Shown one piece after another: positions 51,392 to 59,330 of a stretch of 64,000 nt of DNA. The DNA is taken from the NCBI RefSeq assembly GCF_048548695.1, contig NZ_JBLYIF010000001.1, one strand, 5' to 3'. Numbering within the stretch: the stretch's first letter is position 1; every line of letters begins with the position of its first letter. Position numbers and translations under genes: made by a program. This stretch comes from Neptuniibacter sp048548695 (GTDB lineage Bacteria; Pseudomonadota; Gammaproteobacteria; Pseudomonadales; Balneatricaceae). The notes beneath the pieces were generated by a model. It searched no databases and was not told the DNA's origin. It saw only the letters and a list, made by a program, of their open reading frames with translations.

Positions 51392-51473
51392 CACCGTCTG
51401 AAGCCCTGTAAACCTCCAGTAATCTGCGTAAAAACTTGCAGCACACGCGGCTGAGCGGTATTTATATTGGTTA

Positions 51474-51495
51474 AGGCCTGTACAGGCACAGGCCT
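51474..51495. promoter_or_regulatory. Inverted repeat upstream of the alanine/glycine symporter
   Basis: AGGCCTGT-N6-ACAGGCCT, perfect 8-bp arms, about 100 bases before the gene. It could be an operator or a leader hairpin. A second small repeat, TCCCT-N5-AGGGA (51564-51578), touches the ribosome-binding site. I looked for a glycine riboswitch and do not see one. Confidence 0.4.
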
Positions 51496-51593
51496 GATTC
51501 TGCTTTTGGAATGGAGTTTGTGTCTTAAAACTTCGCTTTTCCACCCATCTTCTCAGTAACCAATCCCTCGCCTAGGGAAGGGAGCGTGCAACG

Positions 51594-52943
51594 ATGGAAC
51601 TTCTGAATTCAATTATTTCCGCAATCAACGGGGTCGTTTGGGGCCCCTTGATGCTGGTACTTATTCTTGGTGTAGGTTTGTTCCTGCAGATCGGTCTGAA
51701 GCTGATGCCAATTCTAAAGCTTGGCACCGGTTTCAAATTGATGTGGGGCGGACGATCACCAAGCAGCACTGAAAAGAGTGAAGGTGAAATCCCGCCATTT
51801 CAGGCGTTGATGACAGCCATGTCTGCGACTGTAGGTACAGGTAATATTGCCGGCGTGGCAACTGCCGTGTTTCTCGGTGGCCCGGGTGCCTTATTCTGGA
51901 TGTGGTGTACCGCGCTGGTTGGCATGGCAACCAAGTTTGCCGAAGCTGTACTGGCGGTGAAATATCGCGAAGTGGATGCCAATGGCAACCATGTCGGTGG
52001 GCCGATGTATTACATCAAAAACGGCCTGGGTGCCAAGTGGGCCTGGTTAGGAACGCTATTTGCGGTGTTTGGTACCATTGCTGGTTTTGGTATCGGTAAC
52101 ACGGTCCAATCCAATTCGGTGGCAGATGTGCTCAACGTCAATTTTGGCTTGCCATTCTGGATTACCGGGGTGGTGATGATGGTGCTGACTGCTGCGGTAC
52201 TACTAGGCGGAATTCGCCGCATCGGCATGGTTGCTGGTTCATTGGTGCCATTCATGGCGATCAGTTATCTGGTGGCAGGCCTAGTGGTGTTGATGCTGAA
52301 CCTGGAAGCGATACCCTCAGCGTTGGCGATGATTTTTACTGATGCCTTCACTGGCACTGCCGCACAGGGTGGTTTTGCGGGTGCCGCAGTATGGGCCGCC
52401 ATCCGCTTTGGTGTAGCACGTGGCGTCTTCTCTAATGAGGCAGGGCTTGGTTCGGCACCCATTGCCCATGCGGCGTCGCAGACCAAAGATCCGGTGCGCC
52501 AGGGGCTGATAGCGATGTTGGGTACTTTCCTGGATACTCTGGTGATTTGTAGCATTACTGGCCTGGTCATCATTACCTCTGGTATGTGGACCTCAGGCGA
52601 GTCAGGTGCGGCATTGACCTCAGCCGCGTTTGCCGCATCGTTGCCGGGTGTCGGAAATTATATCGTGGCTATCGCCTTAGCGCTGTTCGCGTTTACTACT
52701 ATCTTAGGTTGGAGTGTCTACAGCGAACGTTGTGCAGAATACCTGTTCGGCGTCCGTAGTATCCTACCTTTCCGTATTTTGTGGATTCTTGGCGTATTGG
52801 TGGGATCAGTGGTTGGCCTGGACTTTATCTGGCTACTGGCGGATACCCTAAATGCCATGATGGCGATTCCTAACCTCATCGCGTTGATATTGCTGAGCCC
52901 AGTAGTATTTAAGCTCACCAAGGAATACTTCAGCGTGCATTAA
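51594..52943 (+). CDS. Alanine/glycine:cation symporter (AGCS family)
   Basis: A 449-residue sodium:alanine/glycine symporter with about ten to eleven membrane helices. Family motifs: QALMTAMSATVGTGNIAGVATAVFLGGPGALFWMW, HVGGPMYYIKNGLG, GVFSNEAGLGSAPIAHAA and ILGWSVYSERCAEYLFG. GGGAG site about ten bases before the ATG. Single-gene unit, closed by the terminator at 52965. Confidence 0.93.
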   Translation: MELLNSIISAINGVVWGPLMLVLILGVGLFLQIGLKLMPILKLGTGFKLMWGGRSPSSTEKSEGEIPPFQALMTAMSATVGTGNIAGVATAVFLGGPGALFWMWCTALVGMATKFAEAVLAVKYREVDANGNHVGGPMYYIKNGLGAKWAWLGTLFAVFGTIAGFGIGNTVQSNSVADVLNVNFGLPFWITGVVMMVLTAAVLLGGIRRIGMVAGSLVPFMAISYLVAGLVVLMLNLEAIPSALAMIFTDAFTGTAAQGGFAGAAVWAAIRFGVARGVFSNEAGLGSAPIAHAASQTKDPVRQGLIAMLGTFLDTLVICSITGLVIITSGMWTSGESGAALTSAAFAASLPGVGNYIVAIALALFAFTTILGWSVYSERCAEYLFGVRSILPFRILWILGVLVGSVVGLDFIWLLADTLNAMMAIPNLIALILLSPVVFKLTKEYFSVH

Positions 52944-52964
52944 ACAGGGTGGCATCAAGTATAA

Positions 52965-52992
52965 AAAAAGGGCCACATGTGTGGCCCTTTTT
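52965..52992. terminator. Bidirectional terminator after the symporter
   Basis: Perfect palindromic stem AAAAAGGGCCACA/TGTGGCCCTTTTT around TG, with A and T runs on both sides. Serves the symporter and the convergent glycine-zipper gene. Confidence 0.92.
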
Positions 52993-53008
52993 AGGTTGTA
53001 TCAGTGAA

Positions 53009-53569
53009 TTACTGCGTCGAGCCCGGCTGTAACTTATCCAGATCCAGCTTGCCATCTTTGACAGGCAACTGGTCTGATGCAGGTTTTTTATCCATGCGCA
53101 CAACTGCGACCTGGTCTGCAATTTTGTACTCTACATCGTAACCAATAACCCGCTGTTTTTTGTCATTGACTGTAGCGCAATGGGTTTCGACCTCAGTGTA
53201 GGTGTCCTTATTTTGCATATCTTCCTGCACTTTTTTACCGGCATAGCCACCGGCTGCAGCGCCTGCAAGGGTGGCGATCTTTTTGCCGCTACCGCCACCA
53301 ACCTGATTGCCGATTAAACCACCAACCACGGCACCGACCGCTGTACCCGCAATCTGGTGTTCATCTTTTTTCGGCGCAACCTTGGTCACCTGGCGTTGGA
53401 CACACTCTTCCCGGGGTACTGTGTAGCTTTCATTGACTGCATTTATGCTGAGTACTTCAGCAAACTGAGGGGCGTCTTCGGCAACATAAGCACGATAGCC
53501 GGCAATAGTTCCTACAGCAGTTGCAGCTGCTGCGCCGAGGACAACGCCCAATACCATGGACTTATTCAT
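53009..53569 (-). CDS. Glycine-zipper 2TM domain protein
   Basis: A 186-residue exported or membrane-anchored protein. N-terminal hydrophobic segment (MVLGVVLGAAAATAVGTIAGY), then a glycine zipper (AGTAVGAVVGGLIGNQVGGGSGKKIATLAGAAAGG, the SlyB/17-kDa antigen type), then YDVEYKI and a charged tail. Such proteins sit in the outer membrane or envelope and respond to stress; no lipobox Cys here. A hairpin AGGCG-TAA-CGCCT (53610-53622) lies in its leader. Confidence 0.85.
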   Translation of the reverse strand: MNKSMVLGVVLGAAAATAVGTIAGYRAYVAEDAPQFAEVLSINAVNESYTVPREECVQRQVTKVAPKKDEHQIAGTAVGAVVGGLIGNQVGGGSGKKIATLAGAAAGGYAGKKVQEDMQNKDTYTEVETHCATVNDKKQRVIGYDVEYKIADQVAVVRMDKKPASDQLPVKDGKLDLDKLQPGSTQ

Positions 53570-53668
53570 TGATCTCTCTCCTGTAGATCTTGCTTATAAG
53601 CTGCTCTTGAGGCGTAACGCCTAATGCTGAGCAAAATAATCGGGTATACCGATAGGTTGCATCACTAT

Positions 53669-53682
53669 AGCAATAGATTGCT
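53669..53682. promoter_or_regulatory. Inverted repeat AGCAAT-AG-ATTGCT
   Basis: Perfect 6-bp arms in the 176-bp gap between the glycine-zipper and CheW-like genes, about 100 bases upstream of the former. Candidate operator; no regulator known. Confidence 0.3.
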
Positions 53683-53713
53683 GCACTGAAAATGAATAGC
53701 GGGGGAGACGTCA

Positions 53714-53735
53714 GGGCGGCTGACCATCACCGCCC
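53714..53735 (-). terminator. GC hairpin after the CheW-like gene
   Basis: GGGCGG-N10-CCGCCC just downstream of the cheW-like stop codon. No T-tract follows on the minus strand, so it would be a weak or Rho-assisted terminator at best. Confidence 0.35.
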
Positions 53736-53745
53736 ACAACACCTA

Positions 53746-54315
53746 TTAAAACAAGTCGTCTGAAGAGGAAGCATCAACTGGAGTGACACTCTGCAACATT
53801 TTTGGCAGATCCAACAATATGGTCAGTATACCCTGGTGGTAACACACGCCCTGAACAAACTTTTTGGTGGATTCATCACCGGCCAGGTTGGGGGCTCGGT
53901 CAACGGATTTCTGTGGAATGTTAATAACTTCATCCACATTGTCGACTACCAGACCGACGACTTCGTTTTCGTTATATTCCACCACAATGACACGGGTATC
54001 ATCGTCGGGTTCGTTCGACATCAGGCCAAACAGCCGACGAGTATCAATGACAGTAACAACATTACCGCGCAGGTTAATAATACCCAGGATATAACTGTCT
54101 GCGCCGGGAACAGGCGTGATTTCGCTGTAACGCAGTACCTCTTTCACCTGAATAACATCAACACCATACAGCTCGTTATCCACTTTAAAAGTGGCCCACT
54201 GATGGTAAATCACATCTTCCTGCTTACTGCTTTTTTTGCGGTCTCGCTGCTCAGTAAACGTGGCCTGTTCGGCCTGGAGTGCCCGAAGATGTTCTGCTGC
54301 TTCTTGCAGTGCCAT
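53746..54315 (-). CDS. CheW-like chemotaxis coupling protein
   Basis: A 189-residue single CheW domain (residues about 40-180: QWATFKVDNELYGVDVIQVKEVL, PGADSYILGIINLRGNVVTVIDTRRLFGL, VVDNVDEVINIPQKSV) with a polar, probably coiled-coil N-terminal extension of about 35 residues. CheW links receptors to CheA, but no che gene is near. It lies downstream of the tus genes in the same direction. Confidence 0.9.
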   Translation of the reverse strand: MALQEAAEHLRALQAEQATFTEQRDRKKSSKQEDVIYHQWATFKVDNELYGVDVIQVKEVLRYSEITPVPGADSYILGIINLRGNVVTVIDTRRLFGLMSNEPDDDTRVIVVEYNENEVVGLVVDNVDEVINIPQKSVDRAPNLAGDESTKKFVQGVCYHQGILTILLDLPKMLQSVTPVDASSSDDLF

Positions 54316-54377
54316 AGCGTGATACCTGATATGTAGTTAAACCGCTGTTCTGCCAAGGCGTAAGCGGCATGGAATGT

Positions 54378-54704
54378 TCAGAGGCAGTTGGCGGGTTTAG
54401 GTAAACCTGCAATACGTGCCAATCGTTTAGCCGGGCTGCCCGGAAAAAGTTGCATTAGATAGATGCTCTTAGCCTTATCGGCACCTAATTTGATTCCTAC
54501 AGCCTTAACCAGTGGCCGCATCGCTGGACTATGTTCGTAAGTATGATAGAAATCACGGATCAAATCGATCAGTTCCCAGTGTGCCTCAGTAAGGGTTAAT
54601 CCCTCTGATGCTGCAAGCTGCTCGGCGATGAATGGTGTCCAGTCTTCCAGGTTATATAGATAACCTTCTTCATCAAGCTGCAGCGGTTTATGATCCGACG
54701 TCAT
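54378..54704 (-). CDS. tusE: Sulfurtransferase TusE
   Basis: DsrC-family protein of 108 residues that accepts persulfide sulfur from TusBCD and passes it to MnmA. The active Cys is the penultimate residue (GLPKPANCL), as in TusE. The frame is open from a TTG at 54710, but the ATG at 54704 overlaps the tusB stop (ATGA). Last of tusDCBE. Confidence 0.94.
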   Translation of the reverse strand: MTSDHKPLQLDEEGYLYNLEDWTPFIAEQLAASEGLTLTEAHWELIDLIRDFYHTYEHSPAMRPLVKAVGIKLGADKAKSIYLMQLFPGSPAKRLARIAGLPKPANCL

Positions 54705-54994
54705 GACCAACTGATCACCTTATCCTGTTGGCAACACAACTCAACAAACTGACTGTCGCTTACTGGCGTGAAGTGCTCAGATACCAGAGGACCAATGCCG
54801 CGTGCCAACATATCAGGCTCAAGGACATATAATGTTATGCCTGGCAGGTCGGTAAAACGTTGCGGAAAAGTCCCGGTGGCAGCGTAGACCGCATCCTCCA
54901 GCAAAAGTACGGCATCACCAGTGTTGAGTGCCAGCCTGCACTGTTCATAACAGCTGCTGGCATCGGGGCGGGCATTGATCAGATGAAGAGCCAT
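54701..54994 (-). CDS. tusB: Sulfurtransferase TusB (DsrH)
   Basis: A 97-residue DsrH-like subunit of the TusBCD sulfur-relay hexamer. Recognised by ALHLINARPDASSCYEQC, LLLEDAVYAAT and LEPDMLARGI; family members are short and lack a reliable catalytic Cys role. Two bases after tusC; overlaps tusE by 4 bases. Confidence 0.9.
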   Translation of the reverse strand: MALHLINARPDASSCYEQCRLALNTGDAVLLLEDAVYAATGTFPQRFTDLPGITLYVLEPDMLARGIGPLVSEHFTPVSDSQFVELCCQQDKVISWS

Positions 54995-54996
54995 AG

Positions 54997-55362
54997 TTAG
55001 AAAGTCAGGACCGTCTTATGTTGTTGGAATAGTTCGGGTAGCTGCTGTTGCTTGATGACCTGGACGCCCGTAATTAACTCATCGGCAGTCACGTTCCGTG
55101 CCTGAAGGTCCTCAGCGCAGACATATAGAGTGTCGATATCATACATGGGCAGGGAAGAGAGCAATGCCTGTAGTGATTTTTGGTTAACTTCGTCAGCGGC
55201 CTGGCTTGCCAGAAGCTGATACAGCCCGTCTCCCAAAAACAATAAGCTCACCGGGAGATCAAAAATAGCGCAGGTAAGCGCGATATCCAGTCCGTCGCGG
55301 GGTAAGTTACTGCCATAGGGAGGGTTACGATGGACTAAAAGTACATTGTGTTGTTCAGCCAT
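54997..55362 (-). CDS. tusC: Sulfurtransferase TusC (DsrF)
   Basis: A 121-residue DsrF-like subunit of TusBCD (VHRNPPYGSNLPRDGLDIALTCAIFD, VSLLFLGDGLYQLL). The frame starts with a TTG at 55374; the ATG at 55362 with GGGGGCAG before it and an 8-base overlap with tusD is the likely start. Confidence 0.91.
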   Translation of the reverse strand: MAEQHNVLLVHRNPPYGSNLPRDGLDIALTCAIFDLPVSLLFLGDGLYQLLASQAADEVNQKSLQALLSSLPMYDIDTLYVCAEDLQARNVTADELITGVQVIKQQQLPELFQQHKTVLTF

Positions 55363-55756
55363 GACTGCCCCCAAAACGTACTACTCGGTCAGAGCAGGCG
55401 ATAGCTTCTGCCAGTTGGCCTAGTCCGGAAAGCTCAAAACCTTCAGCCAGATTATGCCCGGTTTTTTCATAGCGTTTGGCTTCATGCGCATTCAGAACGC
55501 CACGCCTGACTGCAGCAGCGATACATACCACCAAGTCTAGGTCATGGGCTTGCTGCAAGGCTTGCCACTCTTGCAATAGCTGTAATTCATCGACTGCAGG
55601 TGCGTTGAAGTGGCTGGCTGTCAGTACGGCATCACCATAGAAAAATACCCGATGTACCTGATGCCCTTGACGTAACACTTCACGGCAGAAACGCAACGCG
55701 GTCGCAGCGGATTGGTGACTGTGGGGTGAGGATTGAATGAGCAGAGTGAAACGCAT
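55355..55756 (-). CDS. tusD: Sulfurtransferase TusD (DsrE)
   Basis: A 133-residue DsrE-like subunit carrying the catalytic Cys of the TusBCD complex, seen in LDLVVCIAAAVRRGV. First gene of tusDCBE; yccA lies upstream on the same strand as in E. coli and Pseudomonas, separated by a terminator. tusA and iscS are not in the window. Confidence 0.94.
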   Translation of the reverse strand: MRFTLLIQSSPHSHQSAATALRFCREVLRQGHQVHRVFFYGDAVLTASHFNAPAVDELQLLQEWQALQQAHDLDLVVCIAAAVRRGVLNAHEAKRYEKTGHNLAEGFELSGLGQLAEAIACSDRVVRFGGSHG

Positions 55757-55780
55757 ACCAGAGGTGCTATCCGCAAATAA

Positions 55781-55817
55781 AAAAGCCCTGCAATCTTAAC
55801 AAGAAAGCAGGGCTTTT
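55781..55817 (-). terminator. Terminator of yccA
   Basis: AAAAGCCCTGC/GCAGGGCTTTT, perfect 11-bp arms with a 15-base loop. On the minus strand a TTTTTTATTT tract follows. Separates yccA from tusD. Confidence 0.85.
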
Positions 55818-55832
55818 ACAGTAACTGGGCTA

Positions 55833-56513
55833 TCAGTCGTCGCTGAAGGCACCTACCAGGCTCAACAGGTGAACCAGAAGGTTATAAATATTCAGATACA
55901 GGCTAACAGTCGCCATCACGTAGTTGGTGTAGGTGCCATTAACGATGTTGCTGGTGTCATACAGTATGAAACCAGCCATCAGTAGTACTACCAGCGCAGA
56001 GAAGGCCAGGTGCAGAGCGCCCAGCTGCACACCAAACAGCGGCAGTACAAACAGCGCTACCATGGCAATCAGGGCAACCATCAGACCGGCGGCCAGGAAG
56101 CCGCCCATAAAGCTGAAATCCTTGCGGCTGGTCAGCACATAAGCAGACAAACCCAGGAAGGTCATTGCTGTCATACCCATCGCGGTCATCACAATCTGAC
56201 CGCCATTAGCCATTGCCAGATAGTGATTAAGTAGTGGACCCAGACCAAAACCCATTAAACCGGTAAACACAAATACCAGCGGCAGAGCAGCAGCACTGTT
56301 CTGTTTTTTGTGTAACACGAACAGCATGATGAAGCTGACGATAATGCTGCCCAGATAAACCATCATAGGTGGTTGGAGAAGCATGGAAATACCGGCGGTG
56401 GCAGCACTGAATACCAGTGTCATTGCCAACAGCATGTAGGTATTACGAATCACTTTATTGGTCTGCAGCACTGATGCTGGTTGCTGCATCTCGTAAGTGT
56501 TGACGTCTCGCAT
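55833..56513 (-). CDS. yccA: Bax inhibitor-1/YccA family membrane protein
   Basis: A 226-residue protein with seven predicted membrane helices. E. coli YccA is a substrate and modulator of the FtsH protease. Typical C-terminus: LYDTSNIVNGTYTNYVMATVSLYLNIYNLLVHLLSLVGAFSDD. The frame is open to a TTG at 56525; the ATG at 56513 has GAGGA upstream. Confidence 0.92.
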   Translation of the reverse strand: MRDVNTYEMQQPASVLQTNKVIRNTYMLLAMTLVFSAATAGISMLLQPPMMVYLGSIIVSFIMLFVLHKKQNSAAALPLVFVFTGLMGFGLGPLLNHYLAMANGGQIVMTAMGMTAMTFLGLSAYVLTSRKDFSFMGGFLAAGLMVALIAMVALFVLPLFGVQLGALHLAFSALVVLLMAGFILYDTSNIVNGTYTNYVMATVSLYLNIYNLLVHLLSLVGAFSDD

Positions 56514-56638
56514 GTTGTTCCTCAATCAGGTTTTGAATTCACTCTCTATATATAAGCATTTTAGTCAGGTTTTCAAGAGAATTTGCCAAGTAAATGTAGA
56601 AGCATACAATGCCGAGTGATACCTGAAGCGGATAAAGC

Positions 56639-57433
56639 ATGTCTGAACAAGCGTTAAACGTTGAAATTCTATACGAAGATGAGCACCTGATTGCTCTGAA
56701 TAAGCCCGCTGGCCTGTTAGTGCACCCCAGCTGGTTGGCTCCCCGTGGCACCCCGAATCTGGCTTCCATATTAAAACAATACTGGTCAGCTTCGCCTTAT
56801 ACAGTACATCGCTTGGACCGGCCCACCTCCGGCGTCATTCTCTTTGCCAAGCATAAAGCAGTGGCGCAAGCTCTGAACCTGACGTTTGCCGAACACCGCA
56901 TTGAAAAAACCTATCTTTGTGTCTGCCGAGGCTATGTGTCCGCAAGTGGTACTATTGATTACCCGCTACAGGAAGAGAAAGACAAGATTGCCGATAAGTT
57001 TATGGCGGACGACAAGCCACCGCAGGATGCAATTACGGATTACCGTTGCCTGGCGCAGGTTGAATTACCGCTGGCTGTGGGTCGTTATGCAACTGCACGT
57101 TACTCATTAGTTCAGGTGAAGCCTAAGACAGGTCGGAAACACCAGATTCGGCGGCATATGAAACATATATTTCATCCCATTGCCGGTGATACGAAACATG
57201 GTGACAACAAGCACAACACAGTGCTTAGGCAACACTATGCACTAAACCGCCTGTTACTGATGGCAACTGAACTTCGCTTTACCCATCCCGTCACAGAAGA
57301 GGAATTGCTGTTAACCGCCGGGGTAGATGCTGATACCGACAGGTTGCTCACTGCATTTGGCTGGCAGGGACGGTACCCGGTTGTCAGCCAGCCCAGCAAA
57401 GGTTTGTTAACTGTAGCGCAGGACATCGAATAA
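56639..57433 (+). CDS. truC: tRNA pseudouridine(65) synthase TruC
   Basis: A 264-residue RluA-family pseudouridine synthase. Catalytic Asp in VHRLDRPTSGVILFAK; PKTGRKHQIRRHMKHIFHPIAGDTKHGD is characteristic of TruC. GCGGA ribosome-binding site. The exported thioredoxin-like gene begins 12 bases after the stop. Confidence 0.93.
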   Translation: MSEQALNVEILYEDEHLIALNKPAGLLVHPSWLAPRGTPNLASILKQYWSASPYTVHRLDRPTSGVILFAKHKAVAQALNLTFAEHRIEKTYLCVCRGYVSASGTIDYPLQEEKDKIADKFMADDKPPQDAITDYRCLAQVELPLAVGRYATARYSLVQVKPKTGRKHQIRRHMKHIFHPIAGDTKHGDNKHNTVLRQHYALNRLLLMATELRFTHPVTEEELLLTAGVDADTDRLLTAFGWQGRYPVVSQPSKGLLTVAQDIE

Positions 57434-57445
57434 GAGGTGACCGCT

Positions 57446-58456
57446 ATGCCGCGTCTGCCAAGCGCCATTATTTTGCTGATATTGTGCCTCTTGCCCACAG
57501 CATGGGCGGCACCCACTCAGCTTTTGCCTTATCAGGATGGAGAAATTCCAGAGCCAGACTGGTTTAAACACAGCTTTCTTGAGTTGGCGGATGACCTGGA
57601 AGAAGCATCGCAGTCGGATAAAAAGCTGTTGATTTACTTTCATCAGGCCGGTTGTGGTTATTGTTACAATCTGGTGCAGCAGGTGTTCATGGATCCAGCG
57701 TTAAGCGACTTCATCCAACAACACTATGATGTGATTGCCCTCAATCTATGGGGTGACCGTGCGGTGACACTGCCAGATGGCACGGAATTACCCGAAAAAC
57801 AGCTGGCGAAGCAATGGCAGGTGCAATATACACCAACGCTGTTATTTTTCTCCGGCTCATTGGAGCCGTTACTCAGGCTTAATGGCTACCGCAAGCCGTC
57901 CACGATGGGTCAGTTATTGCGGGATGTAGCGGCACTGCAACCGGGTGAAGAACTGTCTACGGCTTTGCCAGCAGGTCGTCAAGCAGCCCGCCTGACCCCA
58001 ACTAAGCAATTTGCCGACCTCCGGCCGGATACCACCTATTCCGAGAACCGCCCGGTGGCCGTGATTTTTGAGTACCCCGGTTGTGATGATTGTGCACAGC
58101 TGCATCAGACATTACTGCAGCGTGACGACAGCAAAGTCAATCTGGCCAGCTATCAAACCTTACGGGTGGACTTGAGTCACCCAGAGCTTATCCCGTTGCC
58201 TTCAGGTGAATTGCTGACTGCCCGTGCCTGGGCAACACAGGAGGGACTGGATTATTTTCCGTCTCTACTGCTGTTCGATGTGTCAGGGCAGGAACAGTTC
58301 CGGATTAATGCCTATGTGCAGGCCTTTCATTTCAATGCGGCATTGGAGTATGTCGCGGAGGGTATCTACCAGCATACGCCAGAGTTCCAGCGTTACATTG
58401 ATTACCGTGCAGATCTGATGCGCGCTGAACAACAAACGCCGGTGATTACTCAATAA
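57446..58456 (+). CDS. Exported protein with two thioredoxin-like domains
   Basis: About 336 residues: signal peptide (LPSAIILLILCLLPTAWA-A), a first thioredoxin-like domain with GCGYC (DKKLLIYFHQAGCGYCYNL, cis-Pro in YTPTLLFF), and a second with GCDDC (PVAVIFEYPGCDDCAQL, DYFPSLLLF). The first resembles SoxW/thioredoxin_2-type periplasmic reductases. ATG 57446 follows AGAGG; a GTG at 57437 is also in frame. Probably a periplasmic thiol-disulfide protein, partner unknown. Confidence 0.88.
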   Translation: MPRLPSAIILLILCLLPTAWAAPTQLLPYQDGEIPEPDWFKHSFLELADDLEEASQSDKKLLIYFHQAGCGYCYNLVQQVFMDPALSDFIQQHYDVIALNLWGDRAVTLPDGTELPEKQLAKQWQVQYTPTLLFFSGSLEPLLRLNGYRKPSTMGQLLRDVAALQPGEELSTALPAGRQAARLTPTKQFADLRPDTTYSENRPVAVIFEYPGCDDCAQLHQTLLQRDDSKVNLASYQTLRVDLSHPELIPLPSGELLTARAWATQEGLDYFPSLLLFDVSGQEQFRINAYVQAFHFNAALEYVAEGIYQHTPEFQRYIDYRADLMRAEQQTPVITQ

Positions 58457-58533
58457 TTGATCCATGTTGTTTTTTTTCCGTTAAGGCTATGCTCTAATCG
58501 GCGTTTTTAAAATCGACAGTGAACCGGCAGTAG

Positions 58534-59286
58534 ATGAACAAGCAAGAGATTCAGGCGGGCAGTTTTTTGGCGCACAATACAGCCCTGCGTATCGGCCTTA
58601 TTGGTGCGATGGATGAAGAAGTCGAACTGCTAAAGTGCTCATTAACGGATCGACAGGACCTGCAACTGGCAGGTTACGATTTTCATACCGGGAAACTGCA
58701 CGGTGTCGATGTCATTTTGCTGAAGTCTGGTATCGGTAAGGTCAATGCCGCCATCGGTTGTACCTTGTTATTGCAGCACTTTAAGCCTGACTGCGTTATC
58801 AATACTGGTTCAGCTGGTGGCTTTGACCCAAACCTGAATGTGGGTGATATCGTTATCTGTAACGCGGTCTGTCATCATGATGTTGATGTGACTGCTTTTG
58901 GCTATGCGCCTGGTCAGGTACCGGGCTCGCCAGAGGTATTTTTACCTCACCCTGACTTGGCAGCAATTGCCGAGCAGTGCATTGCTAACATGGATGGGAT
59001 ACATACCTGCCATGGTTTGATTGCCACCGGCGATCAATTTATGCATGATCCGGAGCGGGTTGCGAAAACCCGCGAAGTATTTCCGAATCTGGCAGCAGTG
59101 GAGATGGAAGCTGCCGCCATTGCGCAAACCTGCTACCAATTTGAAGTACCGTTTATCATTATTCGGGCACTGTCGGATATCGCCGGCAAGTCATCTAATC
59201 TGTCTTTTGAACAGTTTTTACACATTGCTGCCAAGCATTCCGCGGAAATGATTATTTCTATGATTGAAGCGACCGGCAGAGGCTGA
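58534..59286 (+). CDS. mtnN: 5'-methylthioadenosine/S-adenosylhomocysteine nucleosidase
   Basis: Cleaves adenine from MTA, SAH and 5'-deoxyadenosine (Pfs). 250 residues with GLIGAMDEEVELL, NTGSAGGFDPNLNVGDIV, the catalytic VEMEAAAIAQ and ALSDIAG. It carries about 17 extra N-terminal residues relative to E. coli, so the true start could be downstream of 58534; no ribosome-binding site decides it. The class V aminotransferase follows in the same direction. Confidence 0.94.
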   Translation: MNKQEIQAGSFLAHNTALRIGLIGAMDEEVELLKCSLTDRQDLQLAGYDFHTGKLHGVDVILLKSGIGKVNAAIGCTLLLQHFKPDCVINTGSAGGFDPNLNVGDIVICNAVCHHDVDVTAFGYAPGQVPGSPEVFLPHPDLAAIAEQCIANMDGIHTCHGLIATGDQFMHDPERVAKTREVFPNLAAVEMEAAAIAQTCYQFEVPFIIIRALSDIAGKSSNLSFEQFLHIAAKHSAEMIISMIEATGRG

Positions 59287-59293
59287 TACAACT

Positions 59294-59323
59294 AGGCCCT
59301 TGCAGAATAATAAACAGGGGCCT
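59294..59323 (+). promoter_or_regulatory. Hairpin covering the aminotransferase ribosome-binding site
   Basis: AGGCCC (59294-59299) pairs with GGGCCT (59318-59323), loop 18 bases. The 3' arm overlaps AGGGG (59316-59320), the ribosome-binding site of the next gene. It could reduce translation or simply be a weak mtnN terminator. Confidence 0.35.
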
Positions 59324-59330
59324 TACTTTC

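Noticed and set aside
51392..51593. Possible glycine riboswitch before the alanine/glycine symporter
   Set aside because: None of the conserved core segments of the glycine riboswitch are present; only simple inverted repeats.
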